Positions 1 to 3,864 of a stretch of 6,185 bases of DNA are shown one piece after another. The notes beneath the pieces were generated by a model. That model saw only the letters and a program-made list of their open reading frames with translations. It was not told the origin of the DNA and searched no databases. Origin of the DNA: an uncultured Lachnospiraceae bacterium (GTDB lineage: Bacteria; Bacillota_A; Clostridia; Lachnospirales; Lachnospiraceae); NCBI GenBank assembly GCA_946410365.1, contig CAMKAA010000068.1, positions 1 to 6,185 on the forward strand, in the 5' to 3' direction. Position 1 is the first letter of the stretch, and each line of letters begins with the position of its first letter. A program made the position numbers and the translations under genes.

Positions 1-30
1 GTTTTACTCATTCGGAAGTCCCCCGATTCT

Positions 31-59
31 TTGAATTTCGATGCTAATCATAACATAAT
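31..59 (+). promoter_or_regulatory. Candidate sigma-A-type promoter for the CPBP protease gene
   Basis: A -35-like TTGAAT (31-36) is followed after 17 bp by a -10-like CATAAT (54-59), which matches the consensus at five of six positions. Transcription would begin near base 66 and give a leader of about 90 nt before the ATG at 157. A second possible pair, TTGAAG (60-65) and TATGAT (81-86), has only a 15-bp spacer and is less likely. This is a prediction from sequence only. Confidence 0.45.
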
Positions 60-142
60 TTGAAGACGCTAAGATAAAAATATGATAAAAATAGTGTGGA
101 AAATGAGACTTCTGACGTATTTAATACTAGATTTTACTGACA

Positions 143-150
143 GAAAGGGA
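143..150 (+). promoter_or_regulatory. Ribosome binding site fixing the CPBP start at 157
   Basis: The purine run GAAAGGGA ends six bases before the ATG at 157. The alternative in-frame ATG at 82 is preceded by an A/T-rich stretch with no Shine-Dalgarno match and would add 25 residues of unremarkable sequence. This site is the reason for choosing the downstream start. Confidence 0.6.
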
Positions 151-156
151 AAAGAC

Positions 157-1095
157 ATGGAAAACAATACAGAAGTAAAAGAAACCGGGATCAAACAATA
201 CTTTGCCGGAAAGACAATTCCGCAGATCATTTTCGGATCGGCGATATGGGCATGTATTTTAGCATATATCCTGTTTATTGTCGGACAGACAGGAATGTAT
301 TTGGTGCTGGCACTGATCGGGCAGGCAGCGAACCTTACTTCAGATGTATGGCAAACTGCGATAGTATATTTTTGTTTCTTTGGCGCGTGGATCACATTTT
401 TCCTCAACGCGCTGCTGAAAAAGAACAGGCCGCTGTTCAAAGCTTACGGGACGGGGCTTAAGGGAAACCGGATACCGGAACTGCTGATCGGATTGGTGAT
501 CGGATTCTTCATGAACGGGATCCTGATCGTGTTCGCGATGATGCACGGGGACATTCATCTGTATTTTGACAGATTTGATTTCTTGTCGTTCCTGATCCTG
601 TTTGTCGCGGTGTTCATTCAGTGCGCGGCGGAGGAGATCATGTGCCGCGGATTCATTTATCACAGGGTCCTTCGGACTTACAGAGGACAATATCTTCTGG
701 CCGCACTGGTCAACGGCGTGTTCTTCGGACTGATCCATATAACAAACAACGGGGCGACGCCCACCGCGATCATCTATATTATCGTCTGCGGTATTCAGTA
801 CAGCGCGATGGTATACTACTTTGACAGTGTGTGGATGGCCATGGGCGCACATGCCGGCTGGAACTTCACCCAGAGCATTCTGGCGGGGCTGCCCAACAGC
901 GGAAATGTCTTCCCCTACTCGATCTTCAGGCTGGATGCAGCTACGGCGACCGACAGCTTTTTCTACAATGTGGGATTTGGCGTCGAGAGCACGGTTCCCG
1001 CGATCATTATGGGAATCATGTTGACGGCTGTGATCGTTGTGATCGGACGGAAGATGAAGAGAGAGCACACGGATATTTGGGAAGGGGCGGAGTAA
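157..1095 (+). CDS. CPBP family intramembrane glutamic endopeptidase (Abi/CAAX-protease-like)
   Basis: This 312-residue polytopic membrane protein belongs to the CPBP (CAAX protease/bacteriocin-processing, Abi) family. The three family motifs are visible: EEIMCR (E159, E160, R164), FFGLIH ending in H194, and H232-A-G-W-N236. These polar residues form the intramembrane active site in characterised relatives. About seven or eight hydrophobic segments can be picked out, roughly at 24-44, 46-58, 64-86, 107-128, 143-158, 178-195, 202-222 and 279-298. A lysine/arginine-rich tail follows the last one, so it should sit in the cytoplasmic membrane. Bacterial members are linked to bacteriocin self-immunity, peptide maturation or protein prenyl processing. 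Nothing nearby (no bacteriocin precursor or ABC transporter) reveals its substrate. It is a single-gene unit, with its own candidate promoter and a strong terminator. The family call is secure; the biological role is unknown. Confidence 0.88.
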   Translation: MENNTEVKETGIKQYFAGKTIPQIIFGSAIWACILAYILFIVGQTGMYLVLALIGQAANLTSDVWQTAIVYFCFFGAWITFFLNALLKKNRPLFKAYGTGLKGNRIPELLIGLVIGFFMNGILIVFAMMHGDIHLYFDRFDFLSFLILFVAVFIQCAAEEIMCRGFIYHRVLRTYRGQYLLAALVNGVFFGLIHITNNGATPTAIIYIIVCGIQYSAMVYYFDSVWMAMGAHAGWNFTQSILAGLPNSGNVFPYSIFRLDAATATDSFFYNVGFGVESTVPAIIMGIMLTAVIVVIGRKMKREHTDIWEGAE

Positions 1096-1108
1096 AATAT
1101 AGTTGAGG

Positions 1109-1140
1109 GGCGCGCATGCGGGGCATGGGCGTCTTTTTTT
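1109..1140 (+). terminator. Intrinsic terminator after the CPBP gene
   Basis: An 11-bp stem (1109-1119 with 1123-1133, one internal G-G mismatch and one G-U pair) with a GGG loop is followed directly by seven T residues (1134-1140). It lies 13 bases past the protease stop codon and 20 bases before the end of the convergent MocR-like gene. On the opposite strand the hairpin is followed only by a weak ATATTTTA tract, so it may terminate the converging transcript less well. Confidence 0.85.
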
Positions 1141-1160
1141 GTGGGGATTTGTTCTGGTCA

Positions 1161-2309
1161 TTATTTCCCGACCGGCTCCGCGCCCTGCCGGCGCCTTCTC
1201 CGAACGCGGTTGATGTGCCGCTCGAAGTCGCCGTTCCTGATAAGTTCCGCGAGCAAATGCTGTGTGAAGACGGGCACTGTGCAGGAATAGAAAGAAATCT
1301 TCTCCTGCAGGGCAGCGCTGAGCTTCGCGGGCAGAACCATATAGCCCACGCGGACGGCAGGAGAGATCGTGCGCGTGAAGGTGTTCATGTAGATGACGCT
1401 TTTTTCAGGTTCAAGCGAGAAAAGCGTATCCTCGGCTTTTGTGGACATGGAGAACTCGGAGTCAAAATCGTCCTCAATAATAAATCTGTCCTCCGCAGAC
1501 GCCCAGCGAATGTAGCCGGCCCGCCTCGACGCCGTCGCGGTGATCCCGCTCGGATAGCTGTTGAAAGGCGTGACGTGAAGGACCGTCGCGTCGGTCTTTT
1601 TCAGCGCACTGAGCCGGACGCCTTCGCGGTCCATCGGCAGCATCCGACAGCGCACGCCGCTGGCTTCATAGACAAGTTTGATCTTCTCATAAGAGGGATC
1701 CTCCAGTGCGAAAATCCGCTCGCGCCCCAACATCTGCACGATCAGGTTGTACAGATATTCCGAACCGGAGCCGATGATGATCTGGTCGGGCGCCACATTC
1801 ATCCTGCGGCTGCGCGCCAGATACTGGGCGATCGTCTCGCGCAGAAAGACAGTTCCGCTGTTGGGGGACCGCACCATGAGCGACTCCCCATAATCGGACA
1901 GTACTTTTCGTGCGACTTTTGCCAAAGTATTGAACGGAAACTGTTCCTGCTCCGGTGTGACGACAGGCCCCCTTATGGGAATGTCAGAAATCTCATGAAC
2001 GTCAGTCAGTTCAGACAGTTCTGCCGCACTTTCTTCAGTCATGGCGGCAACCGGGAACAATTCATTTTCCTTGTAGCTGACATAGTATCCGCTGCGCTCA
2101 CGGGACTCGATATAACCTTCATCAGCCAGCAAGTCATAAGCATGCTGCACTGTAATCACGCTTGTTCCTGTCTCTGCGGCGAGAAATCTCTTTGAGGGAA
2201 GCTTGCTCCCGTAGGGGCACAAGCCTCTTGTGATATCTTCGCGGAGCTGGTTGTAGAGCTGAAGGTAGGCGGGCTGCTTGAACTGCGGATTGATACTGTA
2301 TTGTGGCAT
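1161..2309 (-). CDS. MocR/GabR-type GntR-family regulator without PLP lysine and with a shortened C-terminus
   Basis: This 382-residue protein has an N-terminal GntR-type winged helix (about residues 10-78; LPSKRFLA at 37-44, then recognition helix TSVITVQHAYDLL), a linker, and a fold-type I aminotransferase-like domain from about residue 120. Aminotransferase landmarks are present: GSGSEYLYNLI (180-190), TPFNSYPSG (247-255), IIEDDFDSEF (277-286) and NTFTRTISPAVRVGYMVLP (309-327). In MocR proteins the last motif normally reads SK, with lysine binding PLP (Lys312 in Bacillus subtilis GabR). Here the residue is Arg313 (codon at 1371-1373). The usual aspartate is kept (D281), but the following DY tyrosine is F282. 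The protein ends at HINRVRR plus 12 residues, roughly 95 short of GabR, so most of the small C-terminal subdomain is absent. The start is supported by AAGGAG seven bases upstream (2317-2322). It is probably a DNA-binding transcriptional regulator; its target is unknown and autoregulation is plausible. Enzymatic activity is unlikely. Confidence 0.85.
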   Translation of the reverse strand: MPQYSINPQFKQPAYLQLYNQLREDITRGLCPYGSKLPSKRFLAAETGTSVITVQHAYDLLADEGYIESRERSGYYVSYKENELFPVAAMTEESAAELSELTDVHEISDIPIRGPVVTPEQEQFPFNTLAKVARKVLSDYGESLMVRSPNSGTVFLRETIAQYLARSRRMNVAPDQIIIGSGSEYLYNLIVQMLGRERIFALEDPSYEKIKLVYEASGVRCRMLPMDREGVRLSALKKTDATVLHVTPFNSYPSGITATASRRAGYIRWASAEDRFIIEDDFDSEFSMSTKAEDTLFSLEPEKSVIYMNTFTRTISPAVRVGYMVLPAKLSAALQEKISFYSCTVPVFTQHLLAELIRNGDFERHINRVRRRRRQGAEPVGK

Positions 2310-2351
2310 AGGAATACTCCTTGTTGGTAATTCTGGTTATATTATAAAATC

Positions 2352-2382
2352 ATTATATGCAAATTGTATATAATCAGTTCAA
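2352..2382 (-). promoter_or_regulatory. Candidate promoter of the MocR-like gene overlapping a palindrome
   Basis: On the minus strand, TTGAAC (2377-2382) precedes a perfect TATAAT (2352-2357) with a 19-bp spacer, which is longer than optimal. The 7-bp arms ATTATAT (2352-2358) and ATATAAT (2368-2374) form a perfect inverted repeat with a 9-bp centre. One arm contains the -10 box. A dimeric regulator bound here would block transcription, which fits autoregulation by the MocR-like protein, though that is inferred. The very AT-rich composition means chance symmetry is possible. Confidence 0.4.
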
Positions 2383-2394
2383 TGCATCCGCAAA

Positions 2395-3228
2395 TCACGC
2401 ACACTTAAAAGGATCTTTGCAAATAAGAAATTCCCTGAGTTTGTCCTGCGCGATCGTTATGTCAAAGGGATGATTTTCGCTTTCAAAAGTGAGAATCAGG
2501 TTGTGATCAGGAAGATATCCGTTAAGTATATAGATCCGAAATTTGTTCAAGAACTTAATAATATACTTAAAGTCACTCATCTTCCCGCAGTGTTCCCAGT
2601 AGAAGTATTCACCTGTTACCGGATGCCGGATCGTGAAATCTGGATAGTAAGTGTGTCCTCCGACATCAAGTCTGCACTCATATCTGTACGGAATATGGTT
2701 CACTGAAAGAAGCATTACGATCAGTGCCTCTGACTTGGAACGAACTTTGATTCCGTCCACTGTGGGAACATTTCTTAGTTCGGGATCTTTGGGATTGATC
2801 TCATATTCTTCGTGAGCCCATTTCTGTAATTCTTCGGACATCGTGCCATACATTTCGAAACCTTCCTCGAACAAAAGCGTCCCGTAAGCAGGCGTTCTGA
2901 GAAGTGTGTCGAGGTCGGTGTTGTCCCGGTGGTTTTTTAGATACATGTCAATCGCTTTCAGTTCGGCGTTGATGTCCTGAAGCCGCTGCAGACATAGTTT
3001 TTTCTTGGCAAGTTGTCGAGCCAGGGAGCGGTTCCGGTGCGGGATATATACTCTGGTTTTGCCGGATCTGCCCGTGGAAACATACCACTTATAATAGTTT
3101 TTGTTCTGCTTGACGGTTTTGCTGTAGACCAGTGTTCCCTGAGGCGCCTTGTCCAGAAATCGAACAATTCTGCGCTTCTCGCCGAGAAGTCGTCGTTTTT
3201 TTGATTCAGCCAGTTGTGCTAATGTCAT
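2395..3228 (-). CDS. Uncharacterised protein with PD-(D/E)XK nuclease-like C-terminal domain
   Basis: This 277-residue protein belongs, as far as I recognise it, to an unnamed family common in Lachnospiraceae. The basic N-terminal half carries YYKWYVSTG (45-53) and YIPHRNRSLARQLAKKK (61-77), then a probable helix or coiled coil to about residue 98. The C-terminal half has SKSE (164-167), YRYECRL (181-187), YPDFTIRHP (195-203) and YWEHCGK (210-216). A Glu, then PDF, then a Glu on a hydrophobic strand is the layout of the PD-(D/E)XK nuclease fold, with E167, D197 and E212 as candidate metal ligands. The canonical lysine two residues after the second acid is Cys214, so activity is uncertain. There is no signal peptide or membrane segment. 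The ATG at 3228 is chosen for its strong ribosome binding site; an upstream in-frame ATG at 3333 would add 35 residues overlapping a structured leader. Its coding region is visibly less GC-rich than the HelD gene. The function is unknown; nucleic-acid cleavage or binding is an inference. Confidence 0.75.
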   Translation of the reverse strand: MTLAQLAESKKRRLLGEKRRIVRFLDKAPQGTLVYSKTVKQNKNYYKWYVSTGRSGKTRVYIPHRNRSLARQLAKKKLCLQRLQDINAELKAIDMYLKNHRDNTDLDTLLRTPAYGTLLFEEGFEMYGTMSEELQKWAHEEYEINPKDPELRNVPTVDGIKVRSKSEALIVMLLSVNHIPYRYECRLDVGGHTYYPDFTIRHPVTGEYFYWEHCGKMSDFKYIIKFLNKFRIYILNGYLPDHNLILTFESENHPFDITIAQDKLREFLICKDPFKCA

Positions 3229-3233
3229 AGGGG

Positions 3234-3245
3234 CTCCTTTCCTCC
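3234..3245 (-). promoter_or_regulatory. Double ribosome binding site deciding the start at 3228
   Basis: On the minus strand GGAGG (3241-3245) and AAGGAG (3234-3239) lie in tandem, the second five bases before the ATG. The upstream GGAG can pair with CTCC just before it (CTCCGCTCGGAG), so the distal copy may be partly hidden in a small hairpin while the proximal one stays free. Confidence 0.7.
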
Positions 3246-3280
3246 GAGCGGAGATGATGTGAAATGTGGATGGGTTTGCG

Positions 3281-3331
3281 GATCCATCTGCAGCTAAAGA
3301 TATGTGATCGGTGAGATCAGGCAGATGGATC
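3281..3331 (-). promoter_or_regulatory. Leader inverted repeat (hairpin) upstream of the nuclease-like gene
   Basis: GATCCATCTGC (3281-3291) and GCAGATGGATC (3321-3331) are perfect 11-bp inverted copies separated by 29 bp. The spacer contains a smaller hairpin (TGATC 3305-3309 with GATCA 3315-3319). If transcription starts near 3337, both arms lie in the roughly 110-nt leader, with the stem near the RNA 5' end. It could protect the transcript, act as a protein or RNA switch, or be an operator at the DNA level. No known riboswitch or T-box consensus was recognised. Confidence 0.5.
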
Positions 3332-3343
3332 AATGATGGGGAG

Positions 3344-3372
3344 ATTATAGGTTAAGCGAAAGGTAATTACAA
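3344..3372 (-). promoter_or_regulatory. Sigma-A-type promoter of the nuclease-like gene
   Basis: On the minus strand TTGTAA (3367-3372) is followed after exactly 17 bp by a perfect TATAAT (3344-3349). The predicted start is near 3337, leaving a leader of about 110 nt before the ATG at 3228. This is the best promoter match in the window. Confidence 0.65.
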
Positions 3373-3451
3373 GTGAGAATTGTATGATTTTTAAAGTCTC
3401 AGCCGCCGAGCCAGTCCCGTGTGTGTGCAGAACTCTAAGGCAGGATTTGCG

Positions 3452-3701
3452 TTTCGGTACAGAAGCCGTTTTTGTCAAAATATACATCCCTGGAAGAGGA
3501 ACAAGACAACCTTGTGACGAGAATATTTGCGCCGGCTTTGGAAAAAGTAGGTACAGAAGCTCACAAATCAAAAATTTGCGTACATGAAAAAACAGGATTC
3601 TTCAGAATATGATGAAAAAACAGGAGTTCAGAGGAATTTTTGGAGGGTTTCGGAGATTTTCGGGGACGAGAATACTGAGAACAAATGCTTCTGTACCGAA
3701 A
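3452..3701. repeat. MITE-like 250-bp segment with 15-bp perfect terminal inverted repeats
   Basis: TTTCGGTACAGAAGC at 3452-3466 recurs as its exact reverse complement at 3687-3701, so the two copies bound a 250-bp segment in terminal-inverted-repeat orientation. A third copy of the core, GGTACAGAAGC, lies inside at 3550-3560. Past the 15 bp the two arms keep only weak similarity (about 16 of 27 bases when compared codon by codon). Both can be read as FGTEA followed by an I-x-x-P pattern on opposite strands. No clear target-site duplication flanks it and no transposase is present. It could be a non-autonomous element, a dispersed palindromic repeat family, or the eroded remains of an inverted duplication. 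Apart from this segment and the small repeats listed separately, I see nothing convincing in 3373-3795. Confidence 0.45.
3584..3639 (+). repeat. Short tandem duplication (28-bp unit, ATGAAAAAACAGGA core)
   Basis: ATGAAAAAACAGGA occurs at 3584-3597 and again at 3612-3625, exactly 28 bp apart. The second halves of the two units are related but diverged (TTCTTCAGAA versus GTTCAGAGGAA). The first unit also holds a small palindrome, ATTCTTCAGAAT (3597-3608). It looks like a replication-slippage duplication inside the MITE-like segment. Confidence 0.5.
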
Positions 3702-3718
3702 ATTGCTGAGATAGCAAT
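3702..3718. repeat. Small hairpin just outside the right inverted repeat
   Basis: ATTGCT (3702-3707) and AGCAAT (3713-3718) form a perfect 6-bp stem with a 5-nt loop, directly abutting the right 15-bp repeat. There is no T-run after it on either strand, so it is not a convincing terminator. Confidence 0.35.
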
Positions 3719-3795
3719 GGCTAACTGGAGCGGGAAGCCGGCCAGGAAGTCGAAACCACCAGGAACCCGGCACAAAGCCGATATTCAAGAAACAA

Positions 3796-3837
3796 TTCAC
3801 TAAAATCCCGCCAGGATGTATACTTAAATATTAAGTA
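3796..3837 (+). promoter_or_regulatory. Candidate HelD promoter with a 17-bp palindromic operator-like site
   Basis: TTCACT (3796-3801) is followed after 17 bp by TATACT (3819-3824), a reasonable sigma-A-type pair. The perfect inverted repeat TACTTAA-ATA-TTAAGTA (3821-3837) overlaps the -10 box and the expected start point, the usual position for a repressor operator. A transcript from here would have a leader of about 35 nt. The regulator is not identifiable; AT-richness makes some symmetry expected by chance, but 7-bp perfect arms with a 3-bp centre are notable. Confidence 0.5.
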
Positions 3838-3854
3838 AAACCTATTCAGAAAAC

Positions 3855-3860
3855 GGAGTG
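3855..3860 (+). promoter_or_regulatory. Ribosome binding site for the GTG start of the HelD gene
   Basis: GGAGTG ends four bases before the GTG at 3865 (GGAG to start spacing is six). The next in-frame ATG is codon 29, inside the conserved N-terminal coiled coil, so the GTG start is preferred. Confidence 0.6.
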
Positions 3861-3864
3861 ACGA

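Noticed and set aside
12..26. TCGG/CCGA hairpin at the left edge as a terminator of an upstream gene
   Set aside because: The stem is only 4 bp and no uninterrupted T-run follows.
82..156. N-terminal extension of the CPBP protein from the ATG at 82
   Set aside because: There is no Shine-Dalgarno sequence before 82. The ATG at 157 has one at proper spacing and begins a typical polar N-terminus before the first membrane segment.
340..1161. Long open frame (273 codons) on the minus strand opposite the CPBP gene
   Set aside because: It is antisense to a gene with clear family motifs. The translation is His/Arg/Asp-rich without domain features, and the frame crosses the CPBP terminator.
1116..2195. 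Long open frame (359 codons) on the plus strand opposite the MocR-like gene
   Set aside because: It is the shadow of the MocR-like coding strand. It starts inside the CPBP terminator, has no ribosome binding site, and has no recognisable domain.
157..3228. CPBP protease, MocR-like regulator and nuclease-like protein considered as a defence or bacteriocin system
   Set aside because: The genes are convergent or separately promoted, with a strong terminator between them. No toxin, precursor peptide, transporter or effector partner is present.
3229..3333. N-terminal extension of the nuclease-like protein from the ATG at 3333
   Set aside because: It covers the leader inverted repeat, and the ATG at 3228 has a far better ribosome binding site.
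3373..3795. Short repeats in the spacer considered as a CRISPR array
   Set aside because: Only two or three copies occur, in mixed orientations and without regular spacer lengths, and there are no cas genes.
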